DNA of 64,000 nt from Cinclus cinclus (Eukaryota; Chordata; Aves; Passeriformes; Cinclidae), in contig NC_085046.1 of NCBI RefSeq assembly GCF_963662255.1, positions 129,873,332-129,937,331 of the forward strand, in the 5' to 3' direction. Below are positions 11,885-25,591 of the stretch, piece after piece (the stretch's first letter is position 1; each line of letters begins with the position of its first letter). The notes below the pieces were generated by a model that was not told where the DNA came from, searched no databases, and saw only the letters and a program-made list of their open reading frames with translations. The position numbers were made by a program, and so were the translations under genes.

Positions 11885-14800
11885 TTGAATGTGTGTTGCA
11901 AGGCATTGCAGGCTTCCCAAATCCTACACATGCTAGAGCAAAAATCCAACTTTTCTCATATGTGCCTGATGCATTTATTCCCGATTAAACAATTCAGCAA
12001 TGCAGCTTTTCTTCATTCTACACTCATTCATACATAATATTGGAGAAATCAACAAGGAATTTGTAGTGGTGACCCAACAGTGTGGCACTTGTGCTTGTAA
12101 GTACATGAAGTTTTCTAAAATAATCACTCATGACCATCGTTTTAGGTGTTAGCCTATCTGTACTTCTTTTGGAAAACCTCTGGTTGGTCAAAACAATCCA
12201 GTCTTGATATGTTAGCAAAGGCCACATCAAATCAATCTACAGCCAGATAAAATCCTGGCAAGGAAGCAGAGCAAATGATAACCAGCCAACAAGTTCCAAA
12301 CAAATTCCAAATTCTTTCAGGTTAGGGCATTTCTTACCACCATCCTGTTGGCTAGGGACACTGTGGACAGTTTTAAAAATTGTTATTAATAACAAGTCTG
12401 TGCACACTGGTGTTTGGAATGTGCAAAATGGAAGACTTGGCTACTGCTAAGGGCAGAAAGGAAAGAGGAGCAGGAACAGCAGCAGAACATGGGAGGGCAA
12501 CGTTCATGTACATCTTTTAAACAGCACAGAAACAAGGTTCACTGCTGCAATAATGGTTGACTTATGTGCCCTTTCTCCTCCTCTATGGTCAGGAGGAAAT
12601 ATAACTGCATGAGCAATTGCTCATGTAACCTCTTATATTAGCTGTTAGACAAGCTCTGTTCCAGAATTCTATCACTGACGTGGATAATACCTTTGTCTTA
12701 CTTGTTTTGATGAAATGGCATCTACAGATTAATATTTCTAAACCAAAAGGGGCATTGGTTAAATATATGCCAAACTGTCTAGTCAGGTAGAGGACTCCAA
12801 ACTGCTCCTCTGGAGCTGTTTTATCTTTAGAGACTTCTTAGATGTTCTCTCCATAGAGGCTGCTTTCCTTAGATGCTGCTTCTCTGGAACCAGGTTGCAT
12901 CTTTCCCACTTACTCATCTCTATTAGCTGTGGAAACTGCAGTCAAATACCACAAAAAAGCATTTCTTGCAAGTTCACTGTGGAGACGTTTCAACACTATC
13001 TCAGTTCCCAGCTCTGAGAAATCCAAAACAGCAGCTATAGCTATCTAAAGGGAGTCTTGGCTCTGATAAATCAGGATTAGCGTTCTTTCAGGGAAAGGCT
13101 CTGGTATTTGTAAATGATGTCTCCACACCCATGGGTTTGACAGGGAATCATTCTGCAATGTAGCCAGTTTTTCAGCTGAATAGCTCAGCAGGGTGTGGAA
13201 TACAGATCTGTGACCTTCTGCCTGCAGCCTGTGTCTACCTCCAGCAGAAGAGGATGCTTTAGCATTGGGAGTGAAAGCCTCATTGTCACCCAGCCAGCAG
13301 ATACAAAGCTATTTCAAAGCAAAAAGGCAGTTCTACAACTCTACCCTGGACAATGAGCTACAACAGTAGTTTATTTTAGTGAAAAGATCCTTTGTGAAAT
13401 TTAATGCAGTAAATAATTTACTTTTTCTTCAGAGAAATTACATCTGTCTAGCTGAAACCAGGACACAGATTATTCAAATATTTCAGACAGGAGAGTTTTC
13501 GGTAAATAATGAAATGTTTTCATTTGTAACCAGAGCCGTACTAAACTAATTAGTCTGAGTGGAGGACACAGGGTCACTTGGAAAGCTGAATAAACAGCAA
13601 GGAGAATAATCAGGCCTTCAGCAGGACTGGCTACTTGGCTTACATGAGAAGCTTTGCTAGCCAGCAGAGACAAAAGAGCTGTGAAGGTACTCTGAGGGAG
13701 GGAGCTGCATCAATGTCCCTGAAGCCATTTCAGAAGACTTCTGTTTTCTCTTTGAGGTCAACATGACCAGAAATAGCAGGGATGAGCCACATGCAGCTTT
13801 TTAGCCCAGAGCCTGGGCTCCATCACAATACCTATGTGCATTCTGGTAATAACTCTGACAGGCTTCTGTTTCATATAAACTTTCCGTTTCTGTTTTTTTA
13901 TGGGGTTGGGTTTTTTTAAGATTAATTTTTTTTTCAAGTAATATTGAATCTGTTTCCCTCTCCAAAACTCCCCATTTCAAGACCCTTCATGACAGTAGAG
14001 GCAAGCATGAAATTAGAGGTCCAACATGAGTAAACTTTTAGCATCAAATCTTCTGATCCCATTCAATGCCAGGATGGGCAAGGTGTTCTTCAAAATTCAG
14101 ATACCATCCTAATAAGATGAAATATGTTCGACTTTATGGGTGAAAGATACTTCAGCCACAATTCTGTGCCAGAGGCAAACACAAAACAGGCTCTTATAAG
14201 GAAAAGGTGTCTGGATAGGCAAGTACTTTTATAGTTTTATTTTGTGTATAATCAGTACACCAGTTTAAGATCAAGAGATAAAAAATAAATCAATGGCACA
14301 CTCCAGGAGATTGATACTATTTATATGAATGTGGTCATTCTTGGCAATATTAGATACACTCATCTGGGGCAACAAGGACAATGAAAGTAAAAGAACAAAG
14401 GCAAGAGCTGGAAATCAGTTTAAAATGTTTATCTTCTGGGAATTTATAAAGTCTTCTGCTCATTAAATCATTAGAAAAATGGGATGAGGTTTTTCTCCTT
14501 CCATTGCATTAGAGCAGAGGATGAAATTAGCTTTATCAGCTTAAATTTCCTGCTATTGTGTGATCCTGCTGCTTTGCTTCTCATTAAAAAAAAACAGCTA
14601 AAGAATTTCAAAAGGCTCTTAAAACAGATTATTTGATCTACTTGTTTGGGGGGATATTTCCTAAAAAAAATTGAATTTTTGCTTATTTTTCAATGCAAAT
14701 CTTTTCCTTTTAAATACATAGATATTTAGACAGAATCTGTGGCCATATGTTCATCTAGAACTGACTGGATTCTGGTTCAAATGTATATTTTCTTTGTAGT

Positions 14801-15547
14801 TTTTTATCTTGTGCATTGTCAGCAAAAAAAAAAAAAAAAAAAAGCCCAAAGCACAACATAATATATCATTACCTTTTGGTTACTTATTCCTCTCTGCAAT
14901 TCAGTTTTTCAGCCTGGATAAAAGGTCTTGGCATAGTAATTTGGACAAAAAAGATTCAAATAAAAGTATTGTGTCATTACACTCAACAGACAGTGTAAGC
15001 AGTCCAGGGGCCTAGAAAACTAGCCCCCAGTGAAAAATGAAGCTCAGAAACTGTCAGCTGTTGCAATTCTACAACCAAACAACAGAACATTCATGGTTCC
15101 ATGAATGCCACTGTGCAGGTGTAGAGCAGCAACATTTAGATGTGAGCTGCCTTGTCTGTGGCTCTTGTACAAGAGGCTGCACCAGCAGCACAGTCCCAGC
15201 TGAGCTCAGACCAGCTCATTTTACATGACCAGGCTGAGGATGAGCTATAAAAAGGGGTGTCTAAGAAAAGAGGGAGGTGGATGTCTGAGGAAACAAACAA
15301 ACTTCTACCAAACAGCTTTTTCTCAGGGGTTCTGAGACCAGATAAGAGTTGCAAACTGAGAAAGTTTCAGATGTCATCTCTGATTGTATTTGTGATGTCC
15401 AATATACAATGTCTTTCCTGGCCATGAGCTAGGTCCATACTTAGCTCACATTCCTTCTGCAGGTTCCTTTTTCAGTTATAAATCACCTCTGTGGCAATTC
15501 TATTCTAAAATGCAGACAGATTAGATCTACTACATTTCCATTGCCTC

Positions 15548-15614
15548 AAAAAAAACCCCAAACAAACAAACAACAAAAAAAAAAAAAAAAAAAAAACAAA
15601 AAAACAAAAAACAA
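15548..15614. repeat. A-rich low-complexity tract
   Basis: A run of A and AAC/CAAA units with about 22 consecutive A residues near 15,574-15,595. It could be an old retroposed tail or simple slippage; no retrogene body or SINE is recognisable to its left. Confidence 0.85.
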
Positions 15615-18600
15615 CCAACTGGATGAGCATAACCTAATGTTGAGAAACTAATTCTGTATTTATCAGCTGTTCATGTTTTGAAACATCTGTAATTTTTCTT
15701 GCTTCTAATTTTGTTCTGAAATATTTAGTATTATTTGGATCAGAATAGAAGCTGAGATGGCTTTTGTACATATCATGATGATCTAAGGTTTTTTACTGCT
15801 TTTCAGTTTGGTATCCCTGTGCTGGAATGGAAATTGTCTCCTCCTCTTCATGTGAATATGTTGTAAGTTTCATGTCTCCCTTGCCTGCAGTTTCTGCAGC
15901 TCTCGCTTATTATCCTGCCTTTGTCTGTGTTGACTGTAATAAAATATTTATAGATAGCAAAGTGTTTAGCATTGCATAGACAGACAGAAACAAGACACAT
16001 TTCTCAAGGACCTAGATAAATCTTTTGTTGGTTTCCATGGCAAACGAGAAAAATTGAGATCTTAGTAAAAAGTAGTTCAACATAAATAAATAAATCTAAA
16101 TGGTTGTTAGTGCAAACAACCAGTTGGGTGTTGCCAGTGGAGGTATTCAGCTTCTTATTTATTGACATGCAAGGTTTGAAATGCTTATAAACAAGATCAT
16201 AACATTGTTGTGCTATTTAGTGTCTTTGTTGGTCTACAGAGAAATCAAACCATAGTTTTTAAATCACTTAAAATATGTGTATCTGACAGCCTTAGGATTG
16301 GAAATGTAGAATGTATGTGTAATACGAGGTCATAGGGTTTAGAAAACACACTGTACTGCAATTAATCAAGCGGAATTTGCAACACGTATGCAAATTTGAA
16401 TCTATCAGTGAAAGCATCAGTCTTAATTGTATAATTAGAAGAGACACCATTTCCTGGGTCCAGTGCTTACTGAAATCAAACTGTCTCAGTTGACTCCTGA
16501 AGTCCCAGATCAGCAGGTGTTTGGTATCTTAAAAAAAAAAATAAACAATGCAAGTGAGTTTATTTTAATTCCTACAGTATCTTGAAAGTAAAACTTGATC
16601 AATATTTTCTTTCTTTACTATTCTTCCTAAATAAAGAGAGGACTTGGGGGGGGGGGGGTTGTTTGATTGTTTTCTTGTTTGTTTTGACATTACTCTGGTT
16701 CAAACTACTGTCATGTAAAGCAGGTATGTTACAATTGGCCAGTAACACTCTGACCAACCATTACTGGTAGTTTATCAATTACCTTTTGATTTTCCATTTT
16801 TATAATTTAAAAATCACTTAAAAGATAAGGATATAGGGTTTGAGGCTAGATCTAATCTCTTTTCCTGAAGAAGTAAGTAGATAATTTGCTCTATCTCATC
16901 TTGTCTCTAGAAACATCTTCCTTTTGCTACATCCACAAGTTCTGCTTTGGATGTGCACTTCACGTTTTTCTTTGCTGTTTTGAGCATCTCTTCCTATAGA
17001 TAGCCACCTGCTTGACACTTGCATGATTCTATCTGTGCATGGTTCATGATATCACCTCTAAAAGGAAATGAAGACAGATATTTTGCAAACACATACCATT
17101 TTCTTATTTGAGTCCTTTGCATTCAGCTGACATTTTCTATAATTCCAGGAATGTGCTGACAGTTAAAAGCAAATTCAGTAAAGACTCACACACAGATGTA
17201 ATGAAAAGTGTTTATTTCTCACTGTAGTAAAAAGGACTATCCTGAGTGTTAGTGATAGATCAATGATACATGAATTGCACAGTTCTGTTTTCAATTCACA
17301 GTTTGTAAACTTCATTACATACATATAAAAACAAAGAGCTTGCACTTCTCTCCCACACTTCTGTGGTCATTTTGCTGTGTTTCATTTCCAGATGTTTGAG
17401 GACTAGAAAATTGACAGGCTTGAATCTAAGAATCATTTCACATTCTTGAAGTAAATGAAAAAGGCAAGTATCTTCCTGGTGTGCATGGCTGAACACACAG
17501 GCTCAGGCCCCTTTTGCCTTGCTGTCCCTGTCCCACTGCAGACTTCCATCTTCCTGGATGCCATGGAGGTCAGCCACAGCAGCTCAGAAAAATGGACAGA
17601 AAGCAAAATTTTGATTGTTGAGGCCCACATATTGGAATTAACGAAGTTCTTGCTACTGAGATTCTCTTGGAAACTCCATTTGACTCTTCAAAATGTTTTG
17701 GAACAAGAAAATCAGAACTCCTGCAGAGGGTAACTGAAAAGCAAGCATTTGCCTATACACAGGTTACATCTTTTCTTAGTTTTCTTCAGCACTGTGGGGC
17801 CAGTTATGATTACCATCCAGACTGGATAATGTTTACTGTGAAAATAAATTGATATATGATATCATCAGAGGCAGGACTCAATGAACTTATATACTGTTGA
17901 TAAAATACATACTGAATTCATCCGCAGACAGCACTCACCTACTTTAGCTAGCTGAAAAATTGTCCTGGGATTGCTACTCTGCCAAGTATATTCACAGGCT
18001 TTACTTCTGTTGTAACTTTGAACATGTGATCAGGAAAACTGCATTTTCAGCATTTCCTCTGGTAATTAAAGCCATGCCATGCTTAAATTCAACTCTCCTT
18101 CAGAATCCAAGACAATGTTTTCTTACTCAGTTCTGGGACAAAACTGACATCACATACACAAGAAGCTCAAGTAAGATCTTACAACATTATCCAGAAAGCA
18201 CACAAATAGCTAGCTCTAAATCAGTCCTTGCACAATGAAGGATATTCAAAATGTAGTAATGTCTTTGAATTTTCACATGTATCTGGATCTTAAATGAAAT
18301 AACAAGGTTCTTCATGAATCTTATGTAATGTCTGTGTTGTGCTCAAAATAAGCACCCAAATATCATCCAAACTACAACTTTGGCAGAATTTAGGCAGTAT
18401 GGCTCTTGACCGAATGGTGTCCATACAGAATTATATAGATTCCTTAACTTGGTCCTTCATGAAGTTCATAATGAAATGTAAATGTTAATGCCTTTGTTGC
18501 CAATCCTATTCTAACATCCAGAAGACAAGGAGTCTGGGTTTTGTTGACAGGGCTATGCAGAGGACCTTGGCCAAAGAGGGCTGGCAGCTTGTCCAAATCT

Positions 18601-20605
18601 CTGGGAGACCTTGTGCTGGTCTGCGCTCACTCTCAAGCACACTTCCAGGACAGATGCTCCAAGCCTCTGTGCAAACAGCAATTAGCAGCAGGCAAGGCAC
18701 ACCTGCACCTCACACTGTCCTGCAAAAAATACTAGGAGCCACCTCTGTATTTTGTGAGGAGTAGATTTCTGGAGGTTTGTGCTGGTTGCGATGTAAGAGC
18801 ACACAGGGGAACTCAGATGGCCAAACAGCTGCAGGGATCTTGTGCATGGGCTGGGCACCAGCCTGCTCAACCTTGTCCAAACTGGTGTCTTTCTCCATAC
18901 CAGATCCCCCTGAGGCCAAGGCAGGGGGAATGACAAGCTCCACAGGTTGGAGAAAACATGGTCTGCAATGCAGAACTGCAGGCACCAAGGGAGCAGTGAA
19001 ACTGAGCAAGTTGAAGGTTGGGCAACCATTGAATATGCTGTCTAGGCATCACTTCTGGAATTAAAATACAAGATCTCTTTTGAACCTTCAATATACAAAA
19101 GGATAAAGAATTACCCCAAAATAGTTATTTTCTATGTTAATTTATGGATTGCCTTACAACAGCAGTTCTTTTTTAGTCAACAAATGGCAAAGGAGAAAAA
19201 AAATCCTTACAAATTTTTAAAAAATATGAAGGACGGAGATGTAGATAAACCAGTCTGTTTCTAGTCTGATTTTTCTATCTGCAGATTTATATCATTAAGT
19301 GCTATTACATTTCTGTTGGCTGCATTGAAGACACCTTTTATTGAAGTTTTGTCCTTTATATACTTACTTATATGGTGTCCTTAAGTCACCTCCTAAATCC
19401 CAGTTATTAACGACATTGCATTTGCTGAGTTTTTCACTGGATGGCATATTTTCCAGTTCTCTAATGGCTCTTTCAGTTCTTTGCTATCCCACTCCAAGGT
19501 TTTTCAAACATTCTGCTTGAATTATTCAGAACTTTACGCTGTAGCCAAGATAGAATAGAATTTCTTTAACGTTGTGGATGAAGAATTTAAAGCACTATGG
19601 AATCAAAAATTTATCCTTGCAGAGTTTCTCTTGAAACACACTCAGTAAGTATTCTTTGCTCACATACAGCTGAGATTTATCATCTGTTTTGCAATCGAAT
19701 TCATATGTGCAAAACTGCTGCTGCAACATTATAGCTCCCTAGTCAAAATACTGTGTTATGTGAGTGCCTAAGAAATGTTCAAGTGCATAATGTTTACACT
19801 TAACCCCATACTGACCCATTTCATAGCCTGTTAAAAAGAAAGAAAAAAGGGATATTTTGGCAAAATCTGTTTCCCTAAGCAGTCCTGTGTTCTGTTACAA
19901 GTTTTGCGAGTAATGCACTGAATAACAGTATTGTGGAAGAAGTTAGGCAGGAAGTGACAAAAAAAAATCCCCAAGGATAGTGTCCAGCATCTCTAAGTTA
20001 TAGCCTCATCTGATGAATCTCCTGTTTTACCTGAAGTAAATAAACTTTACCTTAGAAACTCTCCAAACACAATTTTTTTAGTACAATCACTGGTGGTGGT
20101 GGCATTTTCCAGTATTTTGGCTCTGCACCAATCACTGTGTTTTAAGACTGAAGAGGAAGAAAACTTTGAAAAAGAAGTTATAGTGAAAAAATGAAGGATT
20201 AAAGACTTCTTGAAAGTACTACTAGATAGTAGTAGATAGTAGTAGACATTGTATTGTAGGCATAGAATAGATTGATTTAATGTATACCTGGTAATGCTGG
20301 AAAAAAATCTATTTTCCCTGTCCCTAAATATCTGGAAAATCTATTCAAATGTAAGATGATATTTCACAGAAAAATGCATAAAAACAAAACTGCAGTAAAA
20401 AAAAGTTGTGAGATGCTACAGAAGATCTGCAGTAACCTTGGTATGGTTTGTAGCTAAATTAAACCTGGTGAGTTGTGAAAGGACACTTCCAATACTGCCA
20501 CTGAAACCAAGCCAAAATAAAAGTTTTACTCACAGTAAGGTAAATAAACCCTTTTTGCTTTAAAAGATGGAAAAATAAATCATCTACTTCATTATCTACA
20601 GTAAG

Positions 20606-20675
20606 TACAATTAGGAATGCTAGTTAGAAGCAAAAAAAGGTACAATTAGGAATGTTAGTAAGAAACAAACAAAAA
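20606..20675. repeat. 35-bp tandem duplication
   Basis: Two adjacent copies of a unit starting 'tacaattaggaatg' begin at 20,606 and 20,641. They differ by a few substitutions, for example 'gctagttagaag' against 'gttagtaagaaa'. This looks like a local duplication with no sign of function. Confidence 0.85.
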
Positions 20676-20718
20676 AAATAAAAGAACTAGAAGAGAAATG
20701 AAATACCATAGTATAAAA

Positions 20719-20790
20719 TCACAGAATTACTGAATCATCAGGGTTAGAAGAGACCCTCAAGATCATGTATTAGAGAGAATCAATCCACTG
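20719..20790 (-). mobile_element. CR1 3' end fragment
   Basis: 'aatcacagaattactgaatcatcagggttagaagagaccctcaagatcat' is the reverse complement of the last part of an avian CR1 3' UTR (consensus 'atgatctt..aggtc..ttccaac...atgattct'). Only the terminal few dozen bases remain. Confidence 0.7.
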
Positions 20791-22959
20791 GCAAACAGGT
20801 TGCAGCTGCATATATAAAATGAACACAAAGGCGACCATCAGCCATCATTGGTGCTGTGGCCACTGAAAATGATAATGAAATCCTTGACCACATCAGGAGA
20901 AGTATTTTCAATAAACAGAAATCATGAGGAGAGGGCTTGCATGGTGTATATCATGTTTAGTTTTGCCACTCACCCTCTCAGGAGCCACATACACAGCAAG
21001 AACTTTCTGAATGAAACAAGAGTGAAAGCTGAAAAACAAAATTATTGCTGTCACTTAATGCCCTAGCTAGGCAAGCTTTGAAGAACAAAATGAGTTCTTT
21101 AAGTTAAAAGACACTAGTAAACAAATATGAAATGGCCATAAATACATTTAGTCTGGAAATTAGTAGAAGTGTCTACCATGAAGGTCTGAAACAGCCTTCT
21201 AACAGCAGGAGGAAAATCAATTCACTGCTGTTTTACTTAAAGAACCTGCTTATAATGTGAAACTTACTTTCTGAAATGTGGTTTTTATATTAAGTGGTTG
21301 CCTGTGATAACTGAGAAGCAGCCTACATTACTGGGAGCTTCTTCTAGACTGAGAGTAATCCTTCCAGGCACTAAGAGAAGACAGGAAAGGAAGAAAAGGA
21401 TGCAAAATCTCAGCTATATAGTTAGCAATCTCCAAGAAGCTTAATAATTGCCTGATATTTTTGGTCAGATTTTTGATTCTCTGTATATCAAAGCATGGCT
21501 TGATAGAAGCTTCCATCTTTTTCTTACTTTATCTCTTCCAATCTTCCTCTACCCATTGTCTCAAATGTTGACAGAATGTACAAAGGCTCTCACAAATCAA
21601 AAAGTAGCCACAAGATAGGAGTGGAGGACAGAAGCTCATAATTTAAGAAGGGACAAGTGGCAAAGAGACTTTGAAATGTGGGAATTACACAGTACTTCTA
21701 GTGTGATATTAAATAAATACCAAAGTCAAAGTCAAATAAAAATCCCCCATCTTCTATGCTGCCTCATACAAAACAAAGAGATACTTTGTGCTTTCCTGCC
21801 ATCATCCCTTCCTCCAGTCTAATGCTGGGATACCTTCCATGTGTTCAACCTGTCAACAGCAGCAGGCTGCACGGCCTCTGGGAAGAGCACTAGCTATGGG
21901 CTCCCTTATGCATAAACTGGAGCTAAAGCCATCAGAGTTACTTTGGGCACTCACATGATCTTGTCACTGCAACATTTTCTCCTCCTGACTTTGGAAGCTC
22001 TGGCAACTCAGCTGATGCCTCAAGCCACAGCGTAGTGAAATGGAAGTATGGTTTCTGTATTTTAAAACAGCAGAGCATTAACTAGGACCGTGACTTGGGC
22101 TTCATCCTATGCTGCAGTACAAGGATGAAACTGAATGGGTGAATTGTTCTGCACTTGGCTCTGCTGGGTTTGCAATAATGTCTATTGGTGCTCAGTCACG
22201 ATTTTATTTTCTTCCTTTTCTCTGGCTACAGGAAGGGTTCAGGAGCCAGTGCTCAGAATTAAAATGAATCCAACCACTTTCAGTTTGAAATTTGCTTGTT
22301 ATCTATATGCTTCCTTTTAGAGATTAGATTTCATACACCCACATCACAGAAAACTAATTGTGCCTTACAAAACTTACACAGAGTAGCTCTGCTGATTGCC
22401 AGAGTTACTATCCCAGCAACTCTGAGGGGTACAAGTCTCCTCTATCAGACTCCTCTGGCACCTGATGTACTGCAGTTGGCATGGCTTGGCGATTTGTCTT
22501 TCCTGTTGGACAGTGACAGTGAGTCCGGCTCACCTCTGCCATTTAAACAGCTTTCACTGTTGGTGGTGGTGGATTTGATTTTTTGTTTGTTTGTTTGGTT
22601 GGTTGGTTGGTTGGTTTTTCGGCCAGGAAACAGAAATCACAATTAATTGTGAAACAATTACTTAACAAAGCAGGAATTTTTAAAGCAGGGATTTTATTTT
22701 TCTGCTTCATACATAATGCCGTAGGTGTTGAAAACTCCACACTTGGTGGGGTTGTAAACCCCACACTTAGTTTTTCCTCCTGGACTACTGGCTGCGCCGC
22801 TGCTGTGTCAGCTAAGAAACGACGGTGCCTGCTATTTGGCCAACTTATTTCATAATTCCCTCAGCTTTTTCCTCGACGGAGGCTCCCACCGGCTCGCCGC
22901 GGTGGCAGACACGGCATGAATCACCAGGGACTGTTTGCCTTGGCCCGCGGGTCCTGAGC

Positions 22960-22986
22960 TCGGGGAATGGGATTTCCATTCCCCGA
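22960..22986. promoter_or_regulatory. Perfect inverted repeat in the CpG island
   Basis: Arms of 11 bp (TCGGGGAATGG at 22,960-22,970 and its exact complement at 22,976-22,986) flank a 5-base spacer 'gattt'. The centre reads GGGATTTCC, which resembles a Rel/NF-kB half-site pair. The symmetry and position, about 0.85 kb upstream of the predicted exon 1 donor, suggest a dimeric factor site. The factor is not identified. Confidence 0.5.
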
Positions 22987-23699
22987 CGTTTCCCTTGGTC
23001 GGCTTCCCTGGAAGGCTGCGGCCCGGGGAGAACGGCTCTGGCCGGGGAAGGATGAGCTGAGCCGCCAGACAGAAACCACACCGCTATTCTCTAGCAGGGA
23101 CCTACGGCCCCTCCGGTAGAGCCCGCCCGGCCGGAGCAGGCGCTGCTCCTGGAGCTGTGGGAGCCCCCCTCGCCGCCCGCCACAGAGCAGGGACAGCTCT
23201 GGCAGGGAGGAAGCAGCAGCGGGGTCGAGGTGCGCGGGGCGGCGGGGCCGGGCCGGGGCCACCCGGGCCGGGAGCCCAGAGGGGCCTGCAGCCCCTTTCC
23301 CTGACGGGGCTGGCGGGAGGGAGCGGGTACCGCGTCCCTCGGGACCAGGCGGGAACGCCTGGGGCCGTCAGCCCCAGTCCCGAGAGAGCCGTCGATTCCC
23401 TCTCTGCCCTCCCGGCAGGCAGGAGAGAGCGGGAGAACAGCCCGGGTCCCTCACACGGGACGGGCGGGCAGGAGCCGGACGGCAGGTCGTACCCCTTAGG
23501 GGGGACAAGAGTGAAGAACCCGGACAGCGTCCCTGATGGCAGGGGCGGCTGAGAGGAGAGGAGCGCGGCTCTCCGCGGCTCCTCCAGCGGCCTCCCGGCG
23601 CCGCGCCGGCTCTGGTGGTCTGGGCAGGGCAGCCGGTGTCTCTGTAGCCGGACTTGCCCGCTTTCCCTCCCCTCGGTAGGGCCGAGCCGGGCTCCTGCC

Positions 23700-23848
23700 G
23701 CCTGGGACGGGGCTGGCGGGCGGCGGCTGCTCCCGGGGGGCGGGCGGGGGAGCGCCGTCCGGGGCCGCGCCGGGGGGAGGAGGCTCCGCGCTCGCTCCCG
23801 GCCGCCGCCGCTGCCCGCGCCGAGCGGAGCGGCCCCGCCAGCCCTCAG
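23700..23848 (+). other. MATN2: MATN2 exon 1 (non-coding), start approximate
   Basis: The exon is inferred from a strong donor, CTCAG|GTAAGC, with the junction at 23,848/23,849 inside the CpG island. The next exon has a good acceptor at 33,388/33,389 and begins with untranslated sequence before the start codon, so at least one upstream non-coding exon is required. This is the best candidate donor in the island. The transcription start cannot be read from the sequence; the left limit given here is only a placeholder within the GC-box-rich zone. Confidence 0.5.
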
Positions 23849-25591
23849 GTAAGCCCGGCTCTGCCGCCTGCCCCGCCCCGCCTCGTCTCGTCTCGCCTCT
23901 CCCGGCCGCCGGCGGGTCCGTGGCGCTCCGCCCGGGGACACCGCACCCCGCCGTGTCCCGCGCTGCCCGGCGGGGCTCGACATCACTGCCACCCCGGGGC
24001 TCTGCATCGCCGGCGGCCACCCCCGCCCCAGGGCCTCGGCTCTGCGGAGGGACGGACCTGCCCCGGGGGCCCCTCGGGGTGGGGGGCGGCCGGGAAGGCC
24101 CCGCGGGCGGCGGGGCCCGGCGGGGAGCGGGAGGCCGAGGCGAGGGGCCGCGGCGACATCTGCGGCCGGGTTGGATGTTAGTTTGCTGGGTCCCGCTGGA
24201 GCGGTTTGCTGCTCGTGGTGCAGCTCGCAGGAGAAGGGTTTCCCTTTCCTTTGGACCGCGTGGGTCTGAGCAAACTCTTCATTTATCCTCCCCACCGCGC
24301 ATGCCGCAGTAACTCATTTAACAGTGTATCTGCTGTAAGGAAACCCCCACACCGTCTTGTAAGATCTGTGTAGCGTCGCAACCAAACTTTGCTTAGAAAC
24401 GTGTTCGAGAGTAGCCTGCAGGTGTCTTTTCCAGCTTGGCGGCAGCGCGGGCTGCGGCTCATCCCCGTGCCAGGGTACAGCCCACAGGTAGCTCCGAGCT
24501 GCAGGGGTCACCTGGGACGTGCAGGCTAGGGGCTGCCCAGGCTTCCTGCGTTGGTTGGAGGTGGAAGGAATGAGGGACGGTTTGCTGAATGTAATATACC
24601 CGGGAAACCCTCCTGAGACAGTGCTCATCTGGCAAAAATTATCATGCCATCTTTAGTGACCACATATTCCTGTGTCAGAAGACAGTTCTTTCTGTGTCAA
24701 ACTGGCCTCTATCACTGCTAAACTGTAGAGTGTTGACTGAGAGAGAAGAATGCAACCTGCTGATTTATGTGATACTTCCTAAATGCTTGGTTTTGCTTGT
24801 GGGACCGTCATTCAAAGGGTGAACGATCCTGACTGAGGTCTGAAAAGGTGATGTGTTATGTGTTAAAGCTGTGCTTCTGTCAGAAGCTGACTACTTCAGA
24901 AGAAATTACCAAACCGTATCCCATCAAAAATTCTCCTTATTTCAAGAGCTGGCTTGATATATTGCTGGCTTTCCAGTTAAATCCTACAAAATCTACAAAA
25001 TAATTTTTGAGTGTTATGCTTTTCATGTAGATGAAAAGCTCAGCTTTAAGCATGAGATTTTCCTCATATACTGTATATCACTGTGATATTCATCAAATTA
25101 AATTCTATTTATTTTATACCTTCAGAAAGTGCAGCACTTAGTTACACAAAGCTGCAGTTAAAGATCCTTAATCCTGCACTCAATATTCACAACTAATTAA
25201 GTGAGTCTCTCCATTGACTTCACTGGGATTTCCCATGAACAAGGGAATGTACATTCTACTGCTTGTGAGCTGGGATGCAGGGACCCAGCTGTGATGGTAA
25301 AAGATGTTTTTGTCCAGGCTAACTAGGGAAAGGCTAATCAGATCTAAATACTCTCTCGTGACTTATAAACCATCTCCATAGGAGGGTAAAACAGTAAGCA
25401 CTCTTTAATTACATGGTGGGTATCATCAACAAGCTCTTTTTAAACAATGTACTCATTATTAATGTTTTCATTATGAGCAAAGAATATTTGGAATGGAGTG
25501 GGTTTAATCCCCACATTATTGGTTAACTGTGGTGCTGGTACTGGGGTCAGTGTGACTTCGCAAGTAAGTTTCAGAACTGTTGTATCCTTTC

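Larger units (their letters stand above)
10661..22789. other. Intergenic region between LAPTM4B and MATN2
   Basis: About 12 kb without a gene I can support. It contains an ATT microsatellite (11,836-11,884), A-runs at 14,824-14,843 and 15,548-15,614, a 13-G run at 16,646-16,658, a 35-bp tandem duplication (20,606-20,675), a short CR1 tail (about 20,719-20,790) and a T/G-rich tract (22,577-22,620). A moderately GC-rich patch at 18,500-19,070 has overlapping open frames on both strands but no recognisable protein. The rest is AT-rich unique sequence. Enhancers may be present, but I cannot identify them from sequence alone. Confidence 0.7.
22790..24250. promoter_or_regulatory. MATN2: CpG island, probable MATN2 promoter
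   Basis: Base composition changes sharply at about 22,790 from AT-rich to GC- and CpG-dense sequence, and returns to the genomic background after about 24,250. CG dinucleotides are frequent throughout, and GC-box-like motifs (GGGCGG, CCCCGCCC) occur repeatedly, notably around 23,730-23,780 and 23,865-23,880. I see no TATA box in a position clearly tied to exon 1. The island sits about 9.6 kb upstream of the MATN2 start codon and contains a consensus splice donor on the + strand, so it is best read as the promoter plus non-coding exon 1. A divergent transcript to the left is possible but unsupported. Long open frames, up to 397 codons on the - strand, are expected by chance because stop codons are AT-rich. 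Confidence 0.85.

Noticed and set aside
23102..24295. 397-codon open frame on the - strand, plus several others over 100 codons in the CpG island
   Set aside because: GC-rich sequence lacks stop codons by chance. The translation is Pro/Arg/Ala/Gly-rich with no domain, and the region is the MATN2 promoter island.
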